Positions 1 to 9,935 of a stretch of 64,000 nucleotides of DNA are shown here, one piece after another (within the stretch, counting starts at the first letter, position 1; the number at the start of each line of letters is the position of its first letter). Source of the DNA: Hericium rajendrae (lineage: Eukaryota > Basidiomycota > Agaricomycetes > Russulales > Hericiaceae); assembly GCA_033439255.1 (NCBI GenBank), contig CM065883.1:2976001-3040000 (forward strand), read 5' to 3'. A model generated the notes under the pieces. The model ran no database searches and was not told the DNA's origin. It saw nothing but the letters and a program-made list of their open reading frames with translations. Made by a program: the position numbers and the translations under genes.

Positions 1-2262
1 GGCATCTCGAGCGCACGAGCAGAGCGGGCCCTGTAAGGCAACTGATAGATGTACTCTATTAGGCTGCGGTCAGAAGCACCATCTGGAGGAATCAGAGATC
101 GACCAGGTCACATTTCTTTTCTTGTCAATTGGTCTGCCTTTGAGAGACGGTTAGGGCAGAGGAAAGTGTGCAGTGCGTACATCGCTGACATGCTAGTCAC
201 GTTGACCGCCGCTTCGATAGGAGTTGATCAGACGAATGAACCTGAATGTTCTGTGGACGTTATACGGAATGGACGAAGGTCTAGATGTGCGCACAAACAG
301 ATTTTACAGATACGAACAACTACACCTTAGTGAAGTCCGTTCTCTGGGTCACCGGCGAAGACTGCGCCCTAGTAGATGTCAAGGACTGCCGCTTCACATC
401 CGGTCGGGAATCGTGATACGTGTCATTGCGTAGCAAGGTGTGAGCTGAGGATCCTCATATTCGTGGAAGAAATTCGCCAGGGATACGTCAGGGTCGACTC
501 GCCGAGAGTTCTTGCTACGATGTGCTTCGGACCCGCGGCCATCGCGGCCTGCTTTCCATCCGTCCGCGGAATAACTTGTTCTTCTCAGTGGATGCCGTCA
601 CAGATACAGATAGGGGGGTTTCCAACTGTCGAAGCTGGATCACAAGGGCTCATATCCATGTTGCGTGATACTAAGATGCGATGATTGAGTAGTTGGACGT
701 TATAAAGAAAGGAGGACACACACCTGATTGCTTCCGTTTCCTCCCTTGGAGAAAGCGTCATGGAGCACTTCTTAGCATTTATGCACTGTGCCCTTCGGAA
801 GATTGAAGAAGTTGTCGGGACCACTGAGCCTACGCCAACATCATCGAACAGATTCGAGTGCCTTGAAAAGGCCGCGGCGGCCATGGTTCGACATACGTTG
901 GTAATTCAGATCTTCCTCTTCGCGAACACTGCTGAAGAAGGGTAAAGTGACCGGTGAGAAATATGAGGCAGAACTATGTGATGGAAGCTCTCGGTCCGAA
1001 AAGGGTCAGTACGTGGCAGTAGGGGCGGGTTGGGACACAGGCCGACGCACATGGAGGCCAGAGAAGTACGTGGAGTAGCTTGGGCTGCTCTTTCGTCATA
1101 TCGAGGCGGCAGGGCTATGCGGATAAATGGTGACGAGGTGATGAGACCTTGGAAGGTCTGCGCGAGAAAATGTGATGTACTCACCAGTCAGCGATTGTAG
1201 GGGCTATATTGTGAACAGTTCCTGAAGCGGGCTGGCGACGGTGGCCGAGGCTACAAGACCGAGCCAAGGTAATGTCAATGACGCTGCTGCACATTTTCCA
1301 GCGAACATCAAGTTTTCAGGCTGGTGCCGTGCTCTGGGAAACAAACCAAACGTGTTTTGAACGAAGGCGATGCCAGCTTCAACTTGATACAGAGGCAAAT
1401 CGCCATCGGTAAGTCCGACGAAAGGCAGGTGCGACTATGTGAGTGTATGCACTTTCCAAGCTAGCACAGCATGCGTCTTGCCGTGTTCGACATCAATTCT
1501 TCTGCGCAACGTTACTGGAAAGAGGAGGGAATGGCCGGAAGACGGGATATGAGGCCGCGAGCGCGAACATCGGCTGCCTGTGGTCACTCTAGAGTGACGT
1601 CCAGTACTTACATATGACTCTCGTCCGCATCTTATCATGGTTCACTCAACGTTCTTGGAGTGGTAATGGAATCGATATGGCGGTCAGAGTGATGCTGTAT
1701 GATGCAACAGCATCCTTTATGAAATTGTTGGCAGATTATAGCGACTGAAGACTGTTGGCGGTCGAATAAGTGTCCAAATTGAACCAACTGAAAGCACAGT
1801 AGCTTACTTTATATACTAGAGGCCACAGTAATGCCTCCGATCCAGCCCGTGTCAAGCATCACCCATGCATGCATGCATGCACTAAGTATTCATATGCACG
1901 GATATCATCGTAAAAGTTTTGCCTCTGGCCAGTATGCAGACATTGCTGGGCCCCTTCGAATTAAAATGCCATTCAGGGCAAATTTAGGAGGCTTGAGGAT
2001 TTTCATCAACATCGTACAGAACCCGTAAGACTCTGATTATCTTCCTGTTAACGTCCAGATTTTTCCACCACACATGGCCATGCATGCTCAACAGCTGGCC
2101 TTCTGTTGGCAATGTCGTGTCGGCAGTCAAAGGCAGATCACGGATGAGTTTCGGCGGTTCGAGGATCTTCAAAAAGCGTAGTACCATCGCATGTTTGCCC
2201 CGGTGTTCTGGCAGTGTTGATCGCTCGAAACGGCAGAGAACCGAACCCTCTGTAACACAAGA
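1..2262. other. No confident gene; possible decayed exons
   Basis: I see no reading frame here that I would call a gene. On the minus strand at about 1,640-900 there are short open stretches (for example 1,398-1,204) separated by plausible GT...AG pairs. They could be exons of a small or decayed gene, but no domain is recognisable and I do not model it. A short CATG microsatellite (about four units) sits near 1,864-1,880. Confidence 0.4.
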
Positions 2263-2985
2263 TTAGGTCAGAAAGTCAGTTCCACAGAGACACGCAAAAA
2301 GACGCGGCCCACCATCATAGAGCCTCTCGGGGTGCGTACGGAGCACGAATTCATGTCTCTTCCCTGCAACATGGACCATAATTGACTGGCGATATTTCGC
2401 AAGATCGAGTAAGAAAGGCTCGCTCAGGCTGCTGATGGACCGTCGTAGTCGGGCACGGGGCCAGCTGCCCGGACTACGGAAGTTAGAGATGGCTTTGGTG
2501 TCGATCAGCCTGTCGTGGATGAGGAGAGGCAGAAGGGCACTTTTCAAGGACCTCGCGATAACTGCGACAGACAGGTGCCAGATGAAGCCCTTGTCGAAAG
2601 TGAGATCGTATCCGCGGGAGAAATTTGCCGGGTCGCTGTCTTCTTTCACACGGAAGCGTATCTGTGGGTACGATGGGCTCTGCGGGTTGACATAATAGTA
2701 TAGAAATCCGTGGGTACCAGCGGGGAATGGTGCACGACGTCTGCATGTACGGCTGCCGGCGAGGACGTCTTGATCATGGTAGACAGTTTTAAAAGACTGC
2801 GGATAGACTTGATCCGGGAGCGATATGTGTACCCTGGGGGCGATAATATCTGAGATGTCCATAAAGCATTTGGGATCGAGACGTTTGGGGTCAAGGGTAG
2901 TGATAATCCTGCTCCGCTCTGGCTGCGACGGTCGGCCTACTCTCCTTGCTGGCAGTGCTTTCGAACGAGGAGCTGTGTTATCCAT
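2263..2985 (-). CDS. Unknown basidiomycete protein, paralogue of the gene at the right edge
   Basis: A single-exon frame of 240 residues. The open frame extends 18 nt further upstream, but the first ATG is at 2,985. I do not recognise a named family. It is clearly homologous to the partial gene at 63,381-64,000. Both begin with a variable basic stretch followed by ITTLDP, then a CF(M/V)DIS motif, a PxGTHGFLY(Y/F) motif, IRFRV, a DSDPA(N/S)F(S/A)RG motif and (F/Y)DKG(F/Y)(I/V)W(H/Y)LSV. Conservation in two separate loci argues that it is a real gene. No signal peptide, membrane segment or catalytic motif is apparent. The two paralogues face outward from the transposon block (minus on the left, plus on the right). 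Confidence 0.7.
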   Translation of the reverse strand: MDNTAPRSKALPARRVGRPSQPERSRIITTLDPKRLDPKCFMDISDIIAPRVHISLPDQVYPQSFKTVYHDQDVLAGSRTCRRRAPFPAGTHGFLYYYVNPQSPSYPQIRFRVKEDSDPANFSRGYDLTFDKGFIWHLSVAVIARSLKSALLPLLIHDRLIDTKAISNFRSPGSWPRARLRRSISSLSEPFLLDLAKYRQSIMVHVAGKRHEFVLRTHPERLYDGGPRLFACLCGTDFLT

Positions 2986-4095
2986 TGCCTGCTTTGAGAA
3001 CAATTACGCGTCATCAGTTTTCACAGCTTCTTGAGATGTATGTGAGACCGTACTGGGTGTTTTTCTACACCGGCAGTGCGAAACGATTCTACGTTGCCAT
3101 CGCTTTGTAGAGTTTGCGACGAGGCAGGGACGGAAAGTCCACGATGCAATACAATGCTTCTAGGAGACAGAAATGAAGGAGATACTAGTAATAGTCGCGA
3201 TGACTGCAGCCGAAATCTTGCGCTCAAGTTCATCGCAAAAGGTACAGCTTGAATATTGAGCTTGAAGCCGTACATGCTCTTGAGGACCTAATGACAATGC
3301 TAATAGTGCTGCACGCGACAATTCGGCTATGATTTGGAGATATTCAGTATTTCTAGAGATATGATCTTGTCCACATTATACGTGCTTACCTCGCACTCTT
3401 GATGGCGACGATCAATGCTAACAACCACGTCGGTGAAGGTTAACAACGTTTGGCAGCCGCTTTGCGTCTCGGACAGCGACGAACTTCGAACTGCAGGTAT
3501 CGCCGGCGCCGGCATGACGGAGCCGGCTGCTCGTACTCTCGGCCGGGCTTCAGCTTACTAAGCAGCTCGGTCTTCATCAGTTCTTCATCGGGCGACTGTC
3601 AGTTCTGCGACTCCGAGTGCTGCACCGACTTCAAGTTCGTCCGACTCTGCACACTGACAAGCTATCCGAAGCTGAAGCTTGAGGCATATTAGCTGATTCA
3701 TTTATGGCACGTTTCGCATTTTGGGACAGACCGCTCCTGAATGCACGGAAAATATCTTCGATTCTCAGCGATCTCAGGCCGCAGGCCAATCCATACTGAC
3801 TATAGTCCAGTGCTCAGTCATCTTGTAACGCAGCAACCTCCTCAATCCTATCTTTATACTGACGGGCATGAGAAATCTGTGCTTTATGACTGTTTGTCCA
3901 CGACATGACAGCTTGATTTAGCTCGATGACAGGTACTCTTCACTGCTATCCCGAGCCAGAGATGATTAATGTGATTCGGTGTCATGGCCGCGATTACTTA
4001 TAGTGTCGGGTGGGCGTTGATAACGAGGGCCCCCCTCTTGCTAGACTTTTCAAGCCTTAATCTTTCACCCACATCGATATCCTTGAGGTGAGCCT
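2986..4095. other. Intergenic, upstream of two divergent genes
   Basis: About 1.1 kb between the divergent starts of the unknown gene at 2,985 and the F-box gene at 4,096. Short open frames exist on both strands but none has a recognisable motif. It presumably holds both promoters; no clear TATA box was identified. Confidence 0.4.
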
Positions 4096-5865
4096 ATGTC
4101 TAATTCTTCTATTTTGCCGTCTTTCATACAGCTATCAGGTATCTCGCGTGGTATTTGTGAAGTCTTGAATCCGACTCAGTACGTCGCGCGTATTCCTCCG
4201 CCTTATGCGAACAAAAGGTCTGAGCGCAAAGAAACCATGTCTGGGTATGTACTGGCCGAACCCCCATGAGACAAAACAGCTCATCTCGGATTTGTTTGCA
4301 GGTCCCGGGCTCGGTCTGCAGTCCGTCTTCCCACCGAGATCATTGCTCAGATCATCGCTTTTGCTTCCCATGAGCACTTTCCAGATTGCTTTCTTGATGA
4401 TTTCCACTGCCCGCGTCGCACGCTCGCCTTATCCCATGTTTCTCGCCAATGGAAGGACATCACGCTAGGTTCATCACCGTTATGGGCAAGCATTCACAGC
4501 GATTACAGCTTCGACCTGATGACGGCATGTCTCACTCGTTCGCGTTCGGCACCTTTACGAATTTGTATCGATCTGCCTATCGCGGTCGAAAGAGAATGGT
4601 TCCTGGATCTACTCCGTCCGGTTACACATCGAATTGCTTCTCTTTCCATCCAACAGAAAGTGTGTGGAAAGGGCCCGGGTATACTTCTGAATGACATCTT
4701 ACGCGCAGCCAGTACAGAAGCCACCCGCCTGGAAACACTTTACGTTGATGTCTCCAGGCAAGGTGCCACGGACACGGACATCCCGATTTTTTTCAGCGAC
4801 TCCACTCCAGCCCTTCGACATCTGACTCTACGCGGTATTCCACACACCCCGGGCAATGTATTCAAGAATCTCACGCATCTACATCTCTACCCTAGAGACC
4901 AGATGCAAAGTCGCGATCTATACGACATCATCCGCAACAGCCCGGATCTCGAGATCCTCCACTTACAGGGCGCGATCACGTCTATCCTTCCATCGCAGCC
5001 CCGAATAACACTCAATCATCTGCAGAAGCTGAGCATCACCGAGTCTCTATGGCACATGGTGCACTCTTTCCTCGCCTGTCTCGACATCCCCGCCACCTGT
5101 AACTTCACCGTCCTTATCGCAAACCCTACCCCCCAATCCAACGACCACGTCATCACCTCCGCGCTCCCCGCCGACCTCACGCATCTCCGCCCCCTCCACG
5201 GCGCGACGAAGCTGCTCCTCGGCGCCCCCGGCACGATGGCCCTCTGCGGCAGCAACGGCCGCTCCACCTTCGAACTCTTCTCGACCTGGGTCGTCGACGC
5301 CCCGCTTTTCTTCGAACACTCGCTCCTCGCACTCGCGCACGCCTTCCCGCTCTCCGCCGTGCGCGAGCTCTGGCTTGGGCCGCACGCCCCCGGCGCGTCA
5401 GTGCACATCGAGCCCGCGCGCGAGACGTGGGCCGCGCTCTTCGCCGCGCTGCCGCGCCTGCACACGCTCGTGCTCCTCCCGGGCTTCCACCTCCCCGACG
5501 TCCTCGACGCGCTCACGCCGCCCGTCGCGCCCGCGCTGCATACGCTGCGCATCGTGTGCGGCCGCTTCCACGCGCTGCTGCCGTGGTGCGTGCTGCGGGG
5601 CTTCGTGTGCGTGCGACGCGATGCCGGCGCGGGCCTCGCGCGCGTGTGGGTGCAGGATCTGCATGCGCAGATGGGGCGGCCGCCCGGGCGCGGGGAGTGG
5701 GGCGGCGTGCTGCGCTATGAGTGCGAGGTCACGGGGGCGTGCGCGTGTCCGGTGCGCGCGAACGATGCGTATGTCGTCTGGAGCCAGGCACTGGGTGCAC
5801 GACCCAATTCTATCCGTGACAAAATGTTGAAAAAAAGGATAGAAAAGGACATAATAAGGAATTGA
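4096..5865 (+). CDS. F-box protein with leucine-rich repeat-like C-terminal region
   Basis: Two exons, 4,096-4,244 and 4,302-5,865, joined across a 57-nt GTATGT...CAG intron, give 570 residues in a continuous frame. Just after the intron comes an F-box: LPTEIIAQIIAFAS, then LALSHVSRQWKDITLGSSPLW, the typical basidiomycete form. The rest has LRR-like spacing (LRHLTLRGI, LTHLHLY, LEILHLQG, LHTLVLLPGF). Such proteins usually act as substrate adaptors of SCF ubiquitin ligases by binding Skp1 through the F-box; the substrate here is unknown. GC content rises sharply in the 3' half (about 5,150-5,760), which creates long shadow frames on both strands. The last 25 codons lie inside a MITE (5,789-6,047). 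Without the MITE and one copy of its AGG duplication the frame would end eight codons later, at a TAG at 6,074. Confidence 0.8.
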
Positions 5866-6047
5866 TAAGTCCGAGCTCAAAAATCTGAGCATATTGGTAA
5901 CAAATTTCAATCAAAGCATTCCAATCTGAATTTTGTTACCAATATGGTCAGATTTTTGGGCCCGGACTTATTGATTCATTATTATGTCCTTCTCTACCTT
6001 TTTTGTCATCATTTTGCCATGGATAAAATTGGGTCATGCACCCAGTG
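5789..6047. mobile_element. 259-bp MITE with long terminal inverted repeats
   Basis: A nearly perfect palindrome. The left end CACTGGGTGCACGACCCAAT pairs with the right end (reverse complement CACTGGGTGCATGACCCAAT), and similarity continues for about 110 bp on each arm to a short loop near 5,910-5,930. It encodes no protein of its own. A 3-bp direct repeat AGG flanks it (5,786-5,788 and 6,048-6,050). It inserted in the last codons of the F-box gene and now supplies that gene's stop codon. No source element for it was seen in the window. Confidence 0.85.
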
Positions 6048-7190
6048 AGGGGCTAAAGGACGTGTTGGCGATGTAGTAGGGCAGGCGCACATCACATGCT
6101 GTGGTCGTAAGGCACGTGAACGTGCCAGAGATGTGAGCTTTGAGTTTGGTTCATGTTTTTTTGGGATGATTGTGGTTAACATTGTGCGTTTCTGGATCTG
6201 ACTGTTCGCTTTCGCCCATTGTATTTCCCTGTTTCAGCCAACGGTGCCGATACAATATGATGCATACTGCTTATGCACAAAAATATGTGTTGTGCATTAA
6301 CGTTGCTGCCTATTGCGCCCGTTCGGTCTGCCAGCCAATTCGAGCCAATCTGCGGACGGTCGAGTTCCTCGGCGTTGAGCTAATGATGCTCCTGCCATTC
6401 ATTTTGCGATAAGTGAAAGGTACTTATGAGCGTCTCAGCAAAATTGTGATTTTGTTTTAAAGAAAAAAAAAAGGGGGATACCGTTCGGGTGAGATACAGA
6501 TGGGCTTGAGTGAAGTGAGTTCTAACGGGCTTCATGCGACCCGAAGCTTAAATTGAAAGTGAAATGAGCACGATGTCGTCAAAGTCGCATTGAACGCGTT
6601 CAAGTCAACAGTCATACTAATTTAGTAAACTGAAGCCGGGCCGGCGAGGCCGCATACAATTCGTTCGAGGTGGCAGCCGCGTCATGCCAGGAGTGGTCCC
6701 CTTGGGACCGAACGTGACCGTGTGCGACCGTTGCGACCGTCTGCGACCGTAGGACCGTAGGGGCGCAGCCACGCGAAAACGATGACGATTCCGTCACGTG
6801 ACTTCGCGTAAGCACCTTAACGAGAGCGGACGACATTTCTTGCTAAGTCGAAAGGGGCGTCATCAGCGTCGTCGGCGGTGTCGCGCGCGCGCGCGCGCCA
6901 TCGGCGGCGCCCTCTTTCACCACGGCGGGGTGGGTTGAGCACAATAGTATTAGATGAGTGTAAAATACATGGAAAACGCGAGCCATAAAGTCGAGAAAAG
7001 CAAAAAAGCGTCGAGAATGTCATGGAATTTGGCAAGAATAATCCTCAAGGCGGCGCACGGGCGGCGGCGGCGGTGGCGGCGGTGGCGGCATGGTCAGCAA
7101 CGGCGCAGCTACTGCACGAGGGATGCGCCTGAATGTGCCCGACGTCCCGAGTGGCGCGCAACATCGGGAGACCATCGCCAGTGCCGCCAC
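6048..7190. other. Intergenic with simple repeats
   Basis: Space between the F-box gene and the 3' end of the broken DUF6729-like gene. It contains a run of imperfect GCGACCGT octamers (about 6,707-6,757), a CG dinucleotide run (about 6,881-6,899) and a GGC/GGT trinucleotide run (about 7,054-7,089). I see no gene. Confidence 0.5.
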
Positions 7191-8945
7191 CTAGTTGCCG
7201 GCAGCAGTCGTCGTCGCGGCAGCAGCGCCATCTGCCAGCAGTGCATCGAGCCCCGCGGCATCGCTGTCCGAAAGGCAGTCGATGCGGAGGCATTTTTTGC
7301 CAGATGCATACTTGATCAGATTGTCAGCACGCGGCTGCAGCGTGAGGTTGTCGTAGAGGGGGAAGAGGACATCGCCGTCGCCGTCGACGAACATCCTGTC
7401 ACGCAGGAAGCTGCCAAATGCGACTTGCTCGAGCGACAACGAGGAGGGGTGGTCACCGCGCAGCACAAGCGCCTCGTAAAAGGTGCGGACCGTGGCGAAG
7501 AAGACATTGATGTGGAAGTACTTCCCCAGCGAGAAGATCCCCTCGGGCTGGGGCCACTTCAGAGGCTCATCGGCAACATCGAGGCACGAGCGCACACCAT
7601 CCGAGCAGTAATCGTGCCGGTGGTTCTCGACGCCGCGCACTCCGGAGACGTACTTGATCGTGCGGCAGCGCTTGCACGTCTGCGGCTGGCGTCGCTGGTG
7701 AAACGTAGATGAGCATGGCCAGATGTGCAATGCAGAGCACGATTTCGGAGCACACACCTTGCCTTCGCGATCACGACCAGCACCGCCGTCGATCACTGTC
7801 GTGAGGAGCGGCATGGCATAGCAGTGCTCCTTCCAGAATTTGTCGGAGGGGACCATCCCCGGTTTCTTGCTTCTGTTTGCTGGAGTGAAGAAGATTAGCA
7901 GCATGAATAAGAGCAGAAGCTGCAGCATCAGATACCACTTACAAATGAAATCACCCGAAATGAGTCGCTTGATGACCATGTCCTCGACATCAGGCAGCTT
8001 CTCGGACAGTGCAGATGGGTGCTTCAAAAATGGCTTTGGCTGTTTCTCCTCGGCGAACTTCTTTACGAGGTGCTCGTTGTACGTCTGCATCGCCGCTGCC
8101 CACTTGCGCCCGTTCATGTTGTATGTTGCCCACTGTTGGTCGGCGCGGACCTCCATGTACACGAAAAACTCCAAGCCACGCTCAATGACGAGCGCACGTG
8201 CATCGAGGAATGTAAACCTTGTCCACATCCGCTCCGATCGCGAGAGGCCGCGTGGCGTCACGGGAGCAGGCAAGCGTGTCGTGAGCGCGGCGGTCTGCGC
8301 AGTCGACGTGGACACAGAGGTGGCAGTCGGAGGGACATTGGTGGATGGGGCTGCATTACTTGCAGGGTTGGATGGCGCTTGCACCTCGTTTCCATCTGCT
8401 TGCACCTCGTTCCCGTCTGCCCCATTGCTGTCAGAGTCGGATGCAGGCGCGCCCTGGGAAGGAGGCTTCCGAGTTTTGTAGAAGGCGTGGATGGGCATTT
8501 GGCCCGCCCTTGTTGTTTGTACTGTTGATGCAGGCGGGGGCTGTCCTGTATAAGGTAGATGAAGAACCAATTAGTACAGATCTAAACATAACATACTATG
8601 AATAGACTCACTTTTCTTCCCTGGTTTCGAGTGGGTTTTCGAGTGGGTCTTCAAGTGGGTTTTTGGCCAGGTTGAACAGCAAGGCGGACCTTTTTAGGGA
8701 CAGGTCCGGCTGGCGCATCCGTTGTGGGCGCAGACCCTGGCTGCGCCTCCATCAGCTCGGCCTTTCGCTTCAACGGAGGAGCCTTTGAGCCCGTGCGAGA
8801 GGCCTGCTGTGAAGGGCGCTTCGCACTGGTGCTGCTCTGCTGTCCGTGCTCGCTGGCATCATCCACGTCAGACGTCAGGTCCTGCGATAATGAGCAGCAG
8901 TCAGTGAGGCAACGTGCAGAGAAACGACAGAACGACTCACGATGC
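7191..8945 (-). pseudogene. DUF6729-like protein, 3' segment (separated by TET-KDZ copy 1)
   Basis: C-terminal part of the gene that starts at 61,232. After the element's end there is a GTGAGT donor and an intron to about 8,882. Then comes an exon with low-complexity Ser/Ala/Pro sequence (from DLTSDVDDASEHGQQ), an intron of about 65 nt, and exons to the stop at 7,191. The last part contains MWTRFTFLDARALVIERG, several Cys (CKRCRTIKYVSGV, HRHDYCSDGV) that look zinc-binding, and IFSLGKYFHINVFFATVRTF. This Cys/His pattern is one I associate with uncharacterised basidiomycete proteins that carry DUF6729. An in-frame TGA occurs at 8,653-8,651 inside a threefold AAACCCACTCGA-type repeat whose other units read CGA, so a C-to-T nonsense change is likely. 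It cannot be expressed intact. Confidence 0.6.
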
Positions 8946-9007
8946 ACCACTAAGTGTAGCCATTTAACTAATTGTACAGTACCTGTCACCTGCCACAATG
9001 AAAAATC
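8946..9007 (+). repeat. Left terminal inverted repeat, TET-KDZ copy 1
   Basis: Pairs with 22,260-22,322. Shared blocks are AGTGTAGCCATTTA and CACCTGCCACAATGAAAAAT. The outermost eight bases (ACCACTAA) do not pair with the other end but resemble one end of element E3. Confidence 0.85.
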
Positions 9008-9935
9008 ATCGGCAGCCTACAATTGACAAGTTTTCGCAAATTTAGCTAAATGCCTACCTCTACACATTTAGCTAAATGCACTCAACTTATCTTCCAGGTC
9101 TGAAAGCCTCAATCTTATCAAATCTAATCACAAAAAAAATGTCGCATAAAAAACATATGTCGTGCGAAAAACATATGTCGTGTGAAAAACATATGCAAAA
9201 AAAAAAACACACCTTTTGAACTTGCCTGCAAATCCTGGTGAAGACACAGAGCGAGAAGCAAAAGGTTACTGACATTATAATGATGCAAGATCTCAAGGTA
9301 AGGTATCAAGTATAGCTGTTCGTTAAGGAGCAAAGCTGTGCGAAAGCGAGTAAGTGAGGATGTGATGATTCGGGAAATATGTCGATATATCTTCGTGACG
9401 CTGTGGAAGCGTAAGGCATGTACCAGGTGTCGCGAGTTGAGTCGAACCAAATAGAAGCACTGTTTCGCAGATTGAGGCGAAATAATAGGGCCTGGAGAGG
9501 AAAACACCTAGAGCAGAGATTAGTATGCACGAGTAGAGATAAACAAGGGGAGGCGATGAGATAAGAAATAATGCTACAGTATGGACCATGCAGTGAGCAT
9601 ATAATGCTGGAGAGTGAGAGTTATGAAAACAGTATGGTAGAAAGCTGTATGACGCAAGGGTATAAGACAATGCAATGAGATGTAAGTGGGAACAGATATG
9701 ATATAGATGCAATATTAGGCGTTGAGATTTGACCTGTAGGACCTTCGTGGAGCGTCGTGGAGCATCGTGGAATGTCGTCAGACAGAAAATATCATGAAGT
9801 GTCAGGTGGGGGCATCATGGAGGGAAAATGAGAGGCATGAGACGAATGTGTTGAAGAAGGAGGAGATAAATATGATCGATGTTTGAACAGTTGCATACGA
9901 GGCGCAGGAAGGGGCAGAGACGCTGCACACAAGAA
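9008..9935. other. Subterminal non-coding region, TET-KDZ copy 1
   Basis: No gene. Palindromic ATTTAGCTAAAT motifs lie at 9,040-9,052 and 9,065-9,078. Short tandem units follow: CATATGTCG with A runs (about 9,140-9,200) and GTGGAGCGTCGTGGAGCATC-like units (about 9,750-9,780). The open frames here are short, lack motifs, and look like chance. Confidence 0.6.

Noticed and set aside
5016-5830. Long open frames on both strands in the 3' half of the F-box gene
   Set aside because: They overlap the well-supported F-box frame in a very GC-rich stretch; composition-driven shadows without motifs.
8930-8945. CGTGAGT as a 7-bp target duplication of TET-KDZ copy 1
   Set aside because: The same bases are part of the right end of copy 2, whose flanks differ, so they belong to the element end and the match next to copy 1 may be chance.
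9087-9712. Minus-strand frames of 69-129 codons in the left subterminal region of TET-KDZ (same in copy 2)
   Set aside because: AT-rich, low complexity and overlapping in several frames; identical in both copies only because the copies are young.
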